Part shown: positions 17,961 through 26,709 of the stretch, piece after piece
How the letters are laid out: the number at the start of each line of letters is the position of its first letter
Numbering within the stretch: the stretch's first letter is position 1
Assembly: GCF_003590715.1 (NCBI RefSeq)
Contig: NZ_QQVY01000005.1
Coordinates: 36,255-100,254, forward strand
DNA: 64,000 nt
Source of the DNA: Paracoccus sp. JM45
GTDB lineage: Bacteria; Pseudomonadota; Alphaproteobacteria; Rhodobacterales; Rhodobacteraceae
Direction: 5' to 3'
Notes under the pieces: model-generated
Databases searched by the model: none
The model's input: only the letters and a program-made list of their open reading frames with translations
What the model was told of the DNA's origin: nothing
Translations under genes and position numbers: made by a program

Positions 17961-18960
17961 CAAACCCCTGCTAAGCGTACGCGACCTGAAAAAACACTTT
18001 CCCATCAAAGGCGGTATCCTTGGCCGGACGCAGGCGATGGTGCAGGCCGTCGATGGCGTCAGCTTTGACGTCGCCCCCGGCGAAACCCTTGGCATTGTCG
18101 GGGAATCCGGCTGCGGCAAATCCACGACGGCCAAGCTGCTGATCGGGCTGACCGACCGCGACGAAGGCGACATCGTTCTGAACGACAAGACCCTTGGACG
18201 CGACATGAACCTGCGGGCGCTGCGGCGCGACATCCAGATGGTGTTTCAGGACAGCTATGCATCGCTGAACCCGCGCATGACCATTCTGGACAGCGTGGCG
18301 TTTGGCGCGCGGGTGCAGGGTCTGGATGATCCGCTTGGCCGTTCGCGTCGCTTGATGGACCGCGTGGGGCTGGCGGCGGACCGCTTTGCCCATCGCTATC
18401 CGCATGAACTGTCGGGCGGCCAGCGCCAGCGGGTGAACATCGCTCGCGCCTTGGCCATGTCCCCCAAGGTCGTGGTGCTGGATGAGGCCGTCAGTGCCTT
18501 GGACAAATCGGTCGAAGCGCAGGTCCTGAACCTTCTGGCCGATCTGCGGGCGGAATTCGGGCTGACCTATATCTTTATCAGCCATGATCTGAACGTGGTG
18601 CGCTATATCTCGGACCGCATTCTTGTGATGTATCTGGGCGAGGTGGTGGAAATTGCCCCCGTCGATCTGATCTGGGCCGATCAGGCGCATCCTTATACGC
18701 GGTCACTGTTTTCGGCGATGCCGTCGATGGACCCCGACAGCCGCACTGAAAAGCCGCCGCTTGCGGGTGATCCGCCAAACCCCATCGACCCGCCATCTGG
18801 CTGTCGTTTCCATACACGATGTCCGCTGGCCGCACCTGTTTGCAAGACCCGCCATCCGGTTCTTGCACCGCGTGTGCAGGGATCAGCGCATTGGGTGGCC
18901 TGCCATCTGCATGATGTCAGCTCGGGGCATCCCGACGCAGGAAAGGGGTTAACGGCATGA
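17947..18960 (+). CDS. Peptide-type ABC transporter ATPase (DppF/OppF-like)
   Basis: A 337-residue ATPase with Walker A GESGCGKST, Q-loop MVFQDSYASLNPRMTI, signature LSGGQRQRVNIARALA, Walker B VVVLDEAVSALD (Ala replaces the usual Pro/Thr after DE) and switch His in FISHDL. The C-terminal oligopeptide-ABC domain carries a CRFHTRCPLA-type cysteine motif that in this family can hold a 4Fe-4S cluster. It overlaps the preceding permease by 14 bp and the next ATPase by four (ATGA). Confidence 0.91.
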   Translation: MSVTDKPLLSVRDLKKHFPIKGGILGRTQAMVQAVDGVSFDVAPGETLGIVGESGCGKSTTAKLLIGLTDRDEGDIVLNDKTLGRDMNLRALRRDIQMVFQDSYASLNPRMTILDSVAFGARVQGLDDPLGRSRRLMDRVGLAADRFAHRYPHELSGGQRQRVNIARALAMSPKVVVLDEAVSALDKSVEAQVLNLLADLRAEFGLTYIFISHDLNVVRYISDRILVMYLGEVVEIAPVDLIWADQAHPYTRSLFSAMPSMDPDSRTEKPPLAGDPPNPIDPPSGCRFHTRCPLAAPVCKTRHPVLAPRVQGSAHWVACHLHDVSSGHPDAGKGLTA

Positions 18961-19934
18961 GCGATAATCTGTTGGAAATCCGCAATCTGGACGTCCGCTT
19001 CAAGGGCGCGCGCAATGTCCATGCCATCAATGATCTGTCGCTGGAACTGAAACACGGCGAGACGCTGGCCCTGCTGGGCGAAAGTGGGTCGGGCAAAAGC
19101 GTGACGCTGAAAACGCTGCTGCGGTTGCTGCCTGAAAAGCGCACCGATCTGGGCGGTTCGATCGACTTTGACGGCACCGATATCATGACGCTTTCGGGCA
19201 AGCGGCTGCGGTCCTATCGCGGCGGCGACGTGTCGATGGTGTTTCAGGACCCCGGACTGGCGCTGGACCCCGTCTACACCATCGGTCAGCAAATCGCCGA
19301 AACGGTCATGCGCCACAAAGGCGTCAGCCGAGAGGATGCGCTGGATGTCGCGCTGGACATGCTGCACCGCGTGCGCATCCCTTCGGCGGAACGGCGGATG
19401 AAGAACTATCCGCATGAACTGTCGGGCGGCATGCGGCAGCGGGTGATGATCGCGCTGGCGCTGGCCTGCCGTCCGCGGCTGCTGCTGGCGGATGAACCGA
19501 CCACGGCGCTGGATGCCACGGTGCAGATCCAGATCCTGCTGTTGCTGCGCGAGTTGCAAAAGGAATTCGGCATGGGGGTGATCTTCGTCACCCATGATAT
19601 CGGCGTGGCGGTCGAAATATCCGAACGGATCGCGGTCATGTATGCCGGCCAGATCATCGAGGAAGGCACCACCCGCGAGGTTATCCGCAACCCCCAGCAC
19701 CCCTATACCCAAGGGTTGCTGGCAGCGAACCTGCATGACGTGGCGCGTGGCACACGGCTGGATGCCATCCCCGGATCGCCCCCCGCATTGGAGACGCGCC
19801 CCGACGCCTGTCCCTTTGCGCCGCGCTGTCCGCTGATGGTGGATGCCTGCCGTCAGGCGCTGCCCCCTGTCCAGCGCCCCGGCCCACGCCGCCGCGTGGC
19901 CTGTCTGCGCGCGGGCGAAGCGATCCCGGCCTAG
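18957..19934 (+). CDS. Peptide-type ABC transporter ATPase (DppD/OppD-like)
   Basis: A 325-residue ATPase with Walker [11 protein letters not shown]-loop MVFQDPGLALDPVYTI, signature [16 protein letters not shown], Walker [13 protein letters not shown] and VTHDIG. The C-terminal domain has the CPFAPRCPLMVDAC cysteine motif. It ends the operon; its last four bases overlap the tail of the convergent amidohydrolase gene. The order D after F is inverted relative to the common dppDF order. Confidence 0.91.
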   Translation: MSDNLLEIRNLDVRFKGARNVHAINDLSLELKHGETLALLGESGSGKSVTLKTLLRLLPEKRTDLGGSIDFDGTDIMTLSGKRLRSYRGGDVSMVFQDPGLALDPVYTIGQQIAETVMRHKGVSREDALDVALDMLHRVRIPSAERRMKNYPHELSGGMRQRVMIALALACRPRLLLADEPTTALDATVQIQILLLLRELQKEFGMGVIFVTHDIGVAVEISERIAVMYAGQIIEEGTTREVIRNPQHPYTQGLLAANLHDVARGTRLDAIPGSPPALETRPDACPFAPRCPLMVDACRQALPPVQRPGPRRRVACLRAGEAIPA

Positions 19935-21151
19935 GGGTTCAGGATGGTGGCGGCGGGGCGATCAAAGCTTTGCCGCCCCCGTTTGAAGCCCATCAGCGGT
20001 TGGGCGATACTCGCAAAAGCCTCGGTGCCGTTTGGCGCATCCAGCACCAGCAGATCGGCCCATGCACCGACATGCAGGCCATAATCGGACAAGCGCAGGA
20101 TACGCGCCGCGTCATGTGTCACCATCCCCAGACATCCCCCGAAGTGATCCGCCCCCAGATGCATGGTATTTGCATAAAGGTTGGCCATACGGATCAACGA
20201 TGAATCCCCATAGGGCGTAAACGGGTTCATCACATTGTTCGTCGCGACCGACACCGCGACCCCCGCTTGCGCCAGCAGATGCACCGGTGCGATCCCGCGC
20301 GGCGCACGGTGGCCCATCTCTATCCCGTTCAGATACAGATCGGTCGAGGGCAGGGCCGTCACCGCAACCCCCGCCTGCGCCAGCATATCGGCATAGCTGG
20401 AGAACATCGCGTCATCCATCATCGCCAGCTTGGTGACATGGCCGATATTCACCCGACCCTGCCAGCCGTGACGGACGGTTGCATCGCAGATGGCATCCAT
20501 ATGCGACCCGTCGGGGTCCAGATCGAAATCCAGATGGAAGTCCAGATCGACATCATGGCGCAGGGCCATGTCGAACAGGCGGGTGATCTGCCCCACGGGA
20601 TCGGTGTCGGTATAGGGGCAGCCGCCCAGCAGATCGGCACCCTGTTCCAAGGCCTGTTCCAGCATGCTTTCGGTGCCCGGATCATTCGTCAGCCCCTCTT
20701 GGGCGAAGGCGCAGATCGACAGGTCCAGCGCAAAGGCGAATTCGCGTTTCAGGTCCAGCATTGCCTGAAAACTGCGCATGCCGGCCCTTGGGTCGACCTC
20801 GACATGGGTGCGCATATACATGGTGCCTTGGGTGATGGCCGCCCGGATGACCCTTGCCGCGCGTTCATACACATCCTGAACCGTGAAATTACGCTTGGCC
20901 GCAGAGACCGCCGCAACCGCGCCAGCCAGCCCGCCTGCCTGACCACAGCGGCATAACAGCCCCGCCTTATCCAGATGGATATGCGTTTCCACCAACCCCG
21001 GAATGACCACCCGCCCGTCCAGATCACGGGTGCAGGACGCCGTCCCGATGTCTTGTCCGATGGCAACGATACGCCCGTCGCGGACGCCGATGTCGCAACT
21101 TGCATCATCAAGACGGGAATTGCGCAGCAGCATGTCGAATTGGGCGGTCAT
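19931..21151 (-). CDS. Amidohydrolase, cytosine deaminase-like (COG0402)
   Basis: A 406-residue metal-dependent hydrolase. After a small beta-sandwich N-terminus (DIGVRDGRIVAIG, DLDGRVVIPGLVETHIHLD with His57 and His59), the barrel has MRTHVEVDP, a LDFHLDFDLDPDGSH segment where family members bind metal, NIGHVTKL, and VATNNVMNPFTPYGD near the catalytic Asp. This is the pattern of cytosine deaminase and of N-isopropylammelide-type hydrolases. Likely reaction: hydrolytic deamination or ring-amide cleavage of a pyrimidine, triazine or similar compound. It ends tail-to-tail with the ABC operon and is divergent from a SnoaL-like gene. Confidence 0.83.
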   Translation of the reverse strand: MTAQFDMLLRNSRLDDASCDIGVRDGRIVAIGQDIGTASCTRDLDGRVVIPGLVETHIHLDKAGLLCRCGQAGGLAGAVAAVSAAKRNFTVQDVYERAARVIRAAITQGTMYMRTHVEVDPRAGMRSFQAMLDLKREFAFALDLSICAFAQEGLTNDPGTESMLEQALEQGADLLGGCPYTDTDPVGQITRLFDMALRHDVDLDFHLDFDLDPDGSHMDAICDATVRHGWQGRVNIGHVTKLAMMDDAMFSSYADMLAQAGVAVTALPSTDLYLNGIEMGHRAPRGIAPVHLLAQAGVAVSVATNNVMNPFTPYGDSSLIRMANLYANTMHLGADHFGGCLGMVTHDAARILRLSDYGLHVGAWADLLVLDAPNGTEAFASIAQPLMGFKRGRQSFDRPAATILNP

Positions 21152-21232
21152 GTGATTGCTTTCTGGTTCAGATATGTATCGGATAAGTGTATGCAGTCTG
21201 AAGCCGGAACTTCAAGGATCAAGGGGCCTCTT

Positions 21233-21634
21233 ATGGATGCGACAACGGAACGTGACCTGCAAACGGTCAAAGATTATCTGGATGCCTCGATGGCGCGCGA
21301 TACCGAAAGGGCAGCCCGCCATGTCGCGCCCGATTTCATCTGCCGCTTTACCGGCGGGCGGGTTTATGATGCGCCGGACGGGCCGACCGGCTTTAATGCC
21401 AGCCGCTATAAATGGGTAAAAAAGCGGATCGAGCGTTATGATGTCATGCCGGGGGACGGGCAGACAGTGATCTATAGTCTTGGCTATCTTTATGGCGAAT
21501 GGCCTGATGGAACGCCTTTCGACAACAACCGCTATGTCGACCGCTTTACGGTCAAGGACGGGCTGATCCTTGATACGGATGTCTGGAATGACAGCGCCGA
21601 ATGGATTCTGGACCCGACGATCGCCCGCAGTTGA
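21233..21634 (+). CDS. SnoaL-like / NTF2-fold protein
   Basis: A 133-residue cone-fold protein starting at the ATG at 21233, which has AAGGGG upstream; the longer frame from 20975 runs antisense through the amidohydrolase and is not real. Features: an N-terminal helix pair (DLQTVKDYLDASMARDTERAARHVAPDFICRFTGG) and the ending DRFTVKDGLILDTDVWND. Such proteins act as small isomerases, hydrolases or binding subunits, often in catabolic pathways. It sits between the amidohydrolase and the GntR gene, whose stop codons abut. The 81-bp divergent leader contains TTCAGA and TCTGAA arms with GTATGCAG between them. Confidence 0.8.
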   Translation: MDATTERDLQTVKDYLDASMARDTERAARHVAPDFICRFTGGRVYDAPDGPTGFNASRYKWVKKRIERYDVMPGDGQTVIYSLGYLYGEWPDGTPFDNNRYVDRFTVKDGLILDTDVWNDSAEWILDPTIARS

Positions 21635-22336
21635 TCAGGTATAGGGGGCAAGGATGCTGACCAGATCACGCGTGCGCGTCCCCTCACCCCCCAGCAGCGC
21701 GCGTGCGGCGACAGCCTCCAGATGATCGGCCATCATCTGGGCTGCTTTATCCGCGGGGCCTTTGGCGATGGTGTCGATCAGCAGTAAATGTTCGCTTATC
21801 GCGCATTCGGATGAATGCGGACGACCCAATGACGACAGCGACAGCCCTGCACGATAGCAGATTTCGGTCACATAGCGCACCAGAATGGGCCGTCCGGTCA
21901 TTTCAGCCAGCTTGATGTGGAATTCGGTCGCCAACCTGATCGAGGCGCCCTCGGGGCCGTCGCGGGCATCATGTTCCTGCTGGACAATATCCTTTAGCTG
22001 GCGGATTTGCGTAGCTGTCAGCTGGCCGACCAGATGTTTGACCACCTGCTGTTCCAGACCCACACGAATGTCGAAAATATCCCGTGCATCGGCGGGGGTC
22101 GGGGCGGCGACCATGGCGATGCGGTTACGGCGCAGATCGACCAGCCCCTCGGCGGCCAACTGGCCCAAAGCGTGGCGGGCAATGGTTCGGCTGACGCCGA
22201 AGCTTTCGCCCAAGGCATCTTCTGGCAGGCGGTCGCCGGGGAACAATGCCCCTTCAAGAATGGCGCGACGGATGCCTTGGCAGATGGCCGACATGCGGTC
22301 GCCGTCCAGTTTGGTTGTGGTCTTGCCGGTGGTCAT
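21635..22336 (-). CDS. GntR-family regulator (FCD domain)
   Basis: A 233-residue regulator. The winged helix has IRRAILEGALFPGDRLPEDALGESFGVSRTIARHALGQLAAEGLVDLRRNR; the FCD all-helical effector domain follows with IFDIRVGLEQQVVKHLV and ATEFHIKLAEMTGRPIL, including histidines that bind metal in this family. I start at the ATG at 22336 (GAGGGCGAC upstream). It is divergent from the NMT1-type ABC operon; an inverted repeat lies between them. It probably responds to a carboxylate or amide intermediate of the surrounding pathway. Confidence 0.88.
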   Translation of the reverse strand: MTTGKTTTKLDGDRMSAICQGIRRAILEGALFPGDRLPEDALGESFGVSRTIARHALGQLAAEGLVDLRRNRIAMVAAPTPADARDIFDIRVGLEQQVVKHLVGQLTATQIRQLKDIVQQEHDARDGPEGASIRLATEFHIKLAEMTGRPILVRYVTEICYRAGLSLSSLGRPHSSECAISEHLLLIDTIAKGPADKAAQMMADHLEAVAARALLGGEGTRTRDLVSILAPYT

Positions 22337-22476
22337 CGTCTGTCGCCCTCTTGCATCATTCCCGCGCATTCCTGTCCTTGTTGCCCGAAAAGAAGGCAGT
22401 TTTCCCTCATTCCGGTATCAGACCTTTGGCCAGGATTGCCGCAATTCGGTTCTGGCGGCTAGATCAAGGACAGAAA

Positions 22477-22499
22477 GTGCATGCAATTGCGTGATGCAC
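22477..22499. promoter_or_regulatory. Candidate GntR operator upstream of the NMT1-type ABC operon
   Basis: GTGCAT (22477-22482) and ATGCAC (22494-22499) form a perfect inverted repeat with an 11-base centre that itself includes GCAATTGC. It lies 19 bp ahead of the ATPase start at 22519 and within the gap shared with the divergent GntR gene, a standard place for an FCD-type operator. Confidence 0.45.
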
Positions 22500-22518
22500 C
22501 TTACACAGGAAGCCCGTT

Positions 22519-23361
22519 ATGCAACCTGACGTCGCACAGAACGACGCTGAACGAAAGCGCCCTGCGGTGCAACTGTCGCGCGCCGGTGTTTCCTTTGGTC
22601 AGGGCGATGCTGCGGTGCAAGCCCTGCAACCCACTGATCTGACAATTGATCAGGGTGAATTTCTGGCCCTGGTCGGCCCGTCCGGCTGTGGCAAATCCAC
22701 CATTCTGAAGCTGGCCAGCGGTTTGCTGCGCCCCACCACGGGTGCCGTAATCGTCGGCGGACGCGAGGTGGCGGCCAAGGCGCTGCGCGTCGGCATGGCG
22801 TTCCAGAACCCCACGATGCTGCCTTGGTTGACGATCGAACAGAACGTCATGCTGCCCCTGAAGATCGTTCAGCCCTTCCGCCGCGATTTTGCCCGCAAGA
22901 AGCGTGGCGAATATCGGGACCGCGTGCATGCGTTGCTGGCCGATGTCGGTCTGGGCAATTTTGCGGGCAGTTTTCCGTGGCAATTGTCGGGCGGTATGTT
23001 GCAACGCGCCAATCTGTGCCGCGCGCTGATCCATGATCCCAGCCTGTTGCTGCTGGACGAACCTTTCGGTGCCTTGGACCAGTTCACCCGCGAGGAACTT
23101 TGGGGCACCATGCAAAACCTGTGGACCAAGCGCCGTCCCACCGTCCTGCTGGTCACGCATGACCTGAAAGAGGCAGGCTTTCTTGGCACCCGCATCTGCG
23201 TCATGAGCGCGCGTCCGGGTCGTATCATCGACGACAGCCCTGTGACCTTCCCGCGCCCCCGCACGGTCGAAATGACCTTCCAGCCAGAATTCGTCGCCCT
23301 GAACCAGCGTCTGCGCGAACGCATCATCGATGCCCGCAGCGAAACCATGGAGGGGGTCTGA
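22519..23361 (+). CDS. ABC transporter ATPase (TauB/SsuB/ThiZ type)
   Basis: A 280-residue ATPase of the nitrate/sulfonate/taurine/pyrimidine importer class. It has Walker A GPSGCGKST, Q-loop MAFQNPTMLPWLTIEQNV, signature LSGGMLQRANLCRAL, Walker B LLLLDEPFGALD and LVTHDL. First gene of a four-gene operon (ATPase, permease, binding protein, gamma-glutamyltransferase). The ATG at 22519 follows AGGAAGC. Confidence 0.9.
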   Translation: MQPDVAQNDAERKRPAVQLSRAGVSFGQGDAAVQALQPTDLTIDQGEFLALVGPSGCGKSTILKLASGLLRPTTGAVIVGGREVAAKALRVGMAFQNPTMLPWLTIEQNVMLPLKIVQPFRRDFARKKRGEYRDRVHALLADVGLGNFAGSFPWQLSGGMLQRANLCRALIHDPSLLLLDEPFGALDQFTREELWGTMQNLWTKRRPTVLLVTHDLKEAGFLGTRICVMSARPGRIIDDSPVTFPRPRTVEMTFQPEFVALNQRLRERIIDARSETMEGV

Positions 23362-23364
23362 CCC

Positions 23365-24138
23365 ATGCCCTATGCCCTGAAACGCCGCATCTGGGCCGCC
23401 GCGCTGATCGTCGGGTTTTTCCTGCTTTGGGAAATTCTGTGTATTGCGATGGATATATCCGATCTGATCGTGCCGCGCCCCAGTCAGGTCTTCGCCACGC
23501 TGTTCGCCCGCTTTCCGGTGCTGTTGCCGCATATCTTCCACACATTATGGACCACGATGATCGGCTTTGTGCTGGGCGTCATTGTCGGGGTCATCATCGG
23601 GGCGGTGATCGGCACGTCACGCACCGCCTATGACACCGCCTATCCGTTGCTGATCGGCTTTTCATCCATCCCCAAGGTCGCTGTCGTGCCGATCTTCGTG
23701 CTGTGGTTCGGGGCAGGGGCCGTGCCTGCGGTGCTGACCGCGCTGGCCATGTGCTTTTTCCCCATCGTCGTGAATATCGCGACCGGCCTTGCCACGACCG
23801 AACCGGAACTGGAGGACGTGCTGAAATCCCTCGGTGCCAGCAAGATGGACCTGCTGCTGAATGTCGGTTTGCCACGCACCATGCCGTTCTTTTTCGCATC
23901 GCTGAAAATTGCCGCAACCTTTGCTTTTGTGGGAACGGTGCTGGCCGAAACAGTTGCCTCGAACAAAGGCATCGGCAACGTGATGATGAGCGCGTCTTCC
24001 AATTTCGACGTGCCCTTGGTCTTTGCGGGCCTGTTCATTTTGGCCTTCCTTGGCGTCGCGCTTTACGTCCTGTTTTCGGTCATCGAAGGCCGGTTCGTGG
24101 GCTGGGCCAACCGCCGTGACGATTTTGCATCCACCTGA
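23365..24138 (+). CDS. ABC transporter permease (SsuC/ThiX type)
   Basis: A 257-residue permease with an N-terminal helix (WAAALIVGFFLLWEILCIAMD), IVPRPSQVFATL, and the EAA-type loop LEDVLKSLGASKMDLLLNVGLPRTMPFFFASLKIAATFAFVGTVLAET typical of the class. It lies three bases after the ATPase gene and 19 bp before the binding protein. Confidence 0.9.
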   Translation: MPYALKRRIWAAALIVGFFLLWEILCIAMDISDLIVPRPSQVFATLFARFPVLLPHIFHTLWTTMIGFVLGVIVGVIIGAVIGTSRTAYDTAYPLLIGFSSIPKVAVVPIFVLWFGAGAVPAVLTALAMCFFPIVVNIATGLATTEPELEDVLKSLGASKMDLLLNVGLPRTMPFFFASLKIAATFAFVGTVLAETVASNKGIGNVMMSASSNFDVPLVFAGLFILAFLGVALYVLFSVIEGRFVGWANRRDDFAST

Positions 24139-24157
24139 ACCTATCCGGAGCCTGCAC

Positions 24158-25177
24158 ATGCTGCTGAAAACCCTGCTTGCAACCGCCGCCACGCTGACCA
24201 TGGGCACGGCTGCTTTGGCCGATACCGATATCCGCTTTACCCTTGGCTGGAAGACCCAAGGGTCGGATGCACCCTTTTTGATGGCGCTGGAAAAGGGTTA
24301 TTTCACCGACGAAGGCCTGAACGTCACCATTGATCAGGGCGAGGGGTCCGCCGCCACGGTCACCCGCATTATGTCGGGCACCTATGACGCGGGCTTTGGT
24401 GATATCAACGCCATTATCCAGAACGCCGCGACCCGCCCCGACGAAACGCCGGTCATGGTATATCAGCTGTGGAACAAACCACCCTTTGCCATCGTCAGCA
24501 AAAAAGAAACCGGCATCACCGTGCCTGTTGATCTGACGGGTAAAACACTTGGCGGCGCGCAAGGAACGCCGACGACGCGGTTGCTGCCGATGTTTGCGCG
24601 TCAGAACGATGTCGATATCGACACTATCGACATCCAGAACATGGCTCCCAACCTGCAGGAACCGATGCTGATCCGCGATGATATCGACGGCGCAATGGTG
24701 TTCAATATCACCAGTTGGTTCAATCTGATCAATAATCGCCAAGACCCCGCCGCCGATTACAACTGGCTGAATTTCGGTGAATTCGGGCTGGACCTGTATT
24801 CCAACGGCATGATGGTGTCGCAATCGTTGATTGCCGAAAACCCCGAGGCCGTCACCGGCCTTGTCCGTGCCGTTAACCGCGCCGCCGTCGAAATCGCGCA
24901 GGATCACGAGGCGGGCGCGGATGCCGTCATGGCCTATGACAACCTTGCCAAGCGTGATCTGGAAATGGCGCGGATGTTGTTTTCCTATGAAAACCTGATC
25001 GCCTCACCCGAGGTTGAGCGGATCGGCCTTGGCGATCTGGATGATGAACGCCTTGTGCGGTCGATCGATCTGGTGGCCGAAGGATATCAGTTGGACACCA
25101 CGCCCGAGGCGTCGGCTATCTTTAACCGCGACTTTCTGCCACCGCTGGCGGACCGTCAACTGATCATGGCCGATTGA
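24158..25177 (+). CDS. NMT1/THI5-like ABC transporter binding protein
   Basis: A 339-residue binding protein starting at the ATG at 24158 (CCGGAG upstream), with signal peptide LLKTLLATAATLTMGTAALA. The mature start IRFTLGWKTQGSDAPFLMALEKGYFTDEGLNV is the NMT1/ThiY-like pattern; ThiY binds formylaminopyrimidine, others bind hydantoins, pyrimidines, nitriles or sulfonates. The region GKTLGGAQGTPTTRLLPMFA forms the family hinge. There is no TPP riboswitch in front of this operon, and a GntR gene is divergent, so a catabolic substrate is more likely than thiamine salvage. Its stop overlaps the next start (TGATG). Confidence 0.88.
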   Translation: MLLKTLLATAATLTMGTAALADTDIRFTLGWKTQGSDAPFLMALEKGYFTDEGLNVTIDQGEGSAATVTRIMSGTYDAGFGDINAIIQNAATRPDETPVMVYQLWNKPPFAIVSKKETGITVPVDLTGKTLGGAQGTPTTRLLPMFARQNDVDIDTIDIQNMAPNLQEPMLIRDDIDGAMVFNITSWFNLINNRQDPAADYNWLNFGEFGLDLYSNGMMVSQSLIAENPEAVTGLVRAVNRAAVEIAQDHEAGADAVMAYDNLAKRDLEMARMLFSYENLIASPEVERIGLGDLDDERLVRSIDLVAEGYQLDTTPEASAIFNRDFLPPLADRQLIMAD

Positions 25178-26679
25178 TGCAAGGGATGGTCACCAGCCCG
25201 CATCCGCTGGCCAGTCAGGCGGGCGCTGCGGTCCTGCGCCAAGGTGGCAACGCCGCCGAGGCTGCGGTCGCCATCGGTGCCGTGCTGACCGTTGTCATGC
25301 CGCATTTTTGCGGTCTTGGCGGCGATGCGGTCTGGATGCTGGCGGGCCGTGACGGGTTGGCGACATCAATTTTGGGCATCGGGCAGGCACCGCAGGTTCT
25401 GCCCGATCTGGACGGGCCTTTGCCGATGCGCGGCGTGGGGTCGATGCTGACGACGGCCTGCGCGGTGGACAGTTGGGATCAGGCGCTGGCTGTGTGGGAC
25501 GGGGGGATGGATTTTTCCGATCTGATTGCCCCTGCGATTGCCTTGGCGCAGGACGGGTTTCTGCCATCGCGCAGTCAGGATTTCTGGTTAGAGTTTCGTG
25601 CCGCCGACTGGCCCACATGGACGGGTTTTGCCGAGCGTTTCAATCATCTTGGCAGTCACGGCCCCTTGTGCCAGCCAGAACTGGCCGAGATGCTGGCCCT
25701 GATTGCTGCTGATGGTCCGCGTAGCTTTTATCACGGACGGGCTGCAGACAGGGTGGCGCAGGGGCTGGCCGATCTGGGCGCGCCCATCACCTCGGCCGAT
25801 CTGGCCGCGACGCGCAGCCAGCGATGCGCCCCGCTGTCGCTGGAGTATAATGGCCTGCGTTTATTGGCCCCGCCGCCGCCGACCCAAGGTATCACCACGC
25901 TGGCGATCATGGGTGTCCTTGCGCGTCTGGGCGCGGGCAATCCGACGCATCGTCTGGTCGAGGCTGTGAAACAGGCTTTTCTTGACCGCGACCTGATTGC
26001 CGATCCCGATATGGCCGATGTCGATTGCGCCGCCATGCTGTCGCCCGACCGGCTGGCCGCCAAAGCCGCTGCCATCCATCCTGACCGCGCGCTGGACTGG
26101 CCGCAGACCTATCAGCACGGCGATACGGTGTTTTTCGCAGCTTGCGACGGGCAGGGACGCAGTGCCAGCGTCTTGCAAAGCACCTTTTTCGATTGGGGCA
26201 GCGGCGTGGTGGTCGGCGACACCGGCATCATCTGGCAGAACCGCGGAGCCAACTTTTCGACCCAAGCGGGGCATCCGAATTGCATCGCCGCTGGCAAGCG
26301 GCCCTTTTACACGCTGAATCCCGGAATTGCGCTGAAGGATGGCGCGCCGCATCTGCTGTATGGAACCCAAGGTGCGGATGGGCAGCCGCAGACATTGGCG
26401 GTGATCCTGTCAGGATTGATCGATCAGGCAATGACGCCCGAACAGGCGCTGGCGCAGCCGCGGTTTCTGCTGGGAAAGACATTCTCCGACAGCCGCGACA
26501 GCCTGAAGCTGGAGGCTTCGCACGGTCCGCAAATGCTGACGACCCTGCGATCCTTGGGCCATCAGGTTGCGGAACTGCCTGCGCTGTCACCGATCTTCGG
26601 CTGTGCGGGGGTGATCCGGATCGGCGATGACGGCATGACCGGCGCACATGATCCACGCGGCGAAGGCATCGCGATGTAG
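25177..26679 (+). CDS. Gamma-glutamyltransferase family protein without signal peptide
   Basis: A 500-residue Ntn-hydrolase proenzyme. The N-terminus MVTSPHPLASQAGAAVLRQGGNAAEAAVAIGAVLTVVMPHFCGLGGDA is the family opening; the predicted self-cleavage nucleophile is Thr317 in HGDTVFFAACDGQG, followed by VLQSTFFDWGSGVV and NPGIALKDG. Bacterial GGTs are usually periplasmic, but here the protein begins directly with the catalytic-domain sequence, so it is cytoplasmic. It overlaps the binding-protein stop (TGATG; a TTG at 25174 is less likely). The pairing with an importer implies it processes the imported compound, perhaps a gamma-glutamyl amide or a cyclic imide product. Confidence 0.87.
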   Translation: MQGMVTSPHPLASQAGAAVLRQGGNAAEAAVAIGAVLTVVMPHFCGLGGDAVWMLAGRDGLATSILGIGQAPQVLPDLDGPLPMRGVGSMLTTACAVDSWDQALAVWDGGMDFSDLIAPAIALAQDGFLPSRSQDFWLEFRAADWPTWTGFAERFNHLGSHGPLCQPELAEMLALIAADGPRSFYHGRAADRVAQGLADLGAPITSADLAATRSQRCAPLSLEYNGLRLLAPPPPTQGITTLAIMGVLARLGAGNPTHRLVEAVKQAFLDRDLIADPDMADVDCAAMLSPDRLAAKAAAIHPDRALDWPQTYQHGDTVFFAACDGQGRSASVLQSTFFDWGSGVVVGDTGIIWQNRGANFSTQAGHPNCIAAGKRPFYTLNPGIALKDGAPHLLYGTQGADGQPQTLAVILSGLIDQAMTPEQALAQPRFLLGKTFSDSRDSLKLEASHGPQMLTTLRSLGHQVAELPALSPIFGCAGVIRIGDDGMTGAHDPRGEGIAM

Positions 26680-26703
26680 CGCGGCCCCTGTCACGGGGCC
26701 GCG
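26680..26703. terminator. Terminator between convergent GGT and M20 genes
   Basis: A perfect 9-bp stem CGCGGCCCC (26680-26688) with GGGGCCGCG (26695-26703) and a six-base loop fills the 30-bp gap between two convergent genes. Confidence 0.7.
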
Positions 26704-26709
26704 TCGAGA

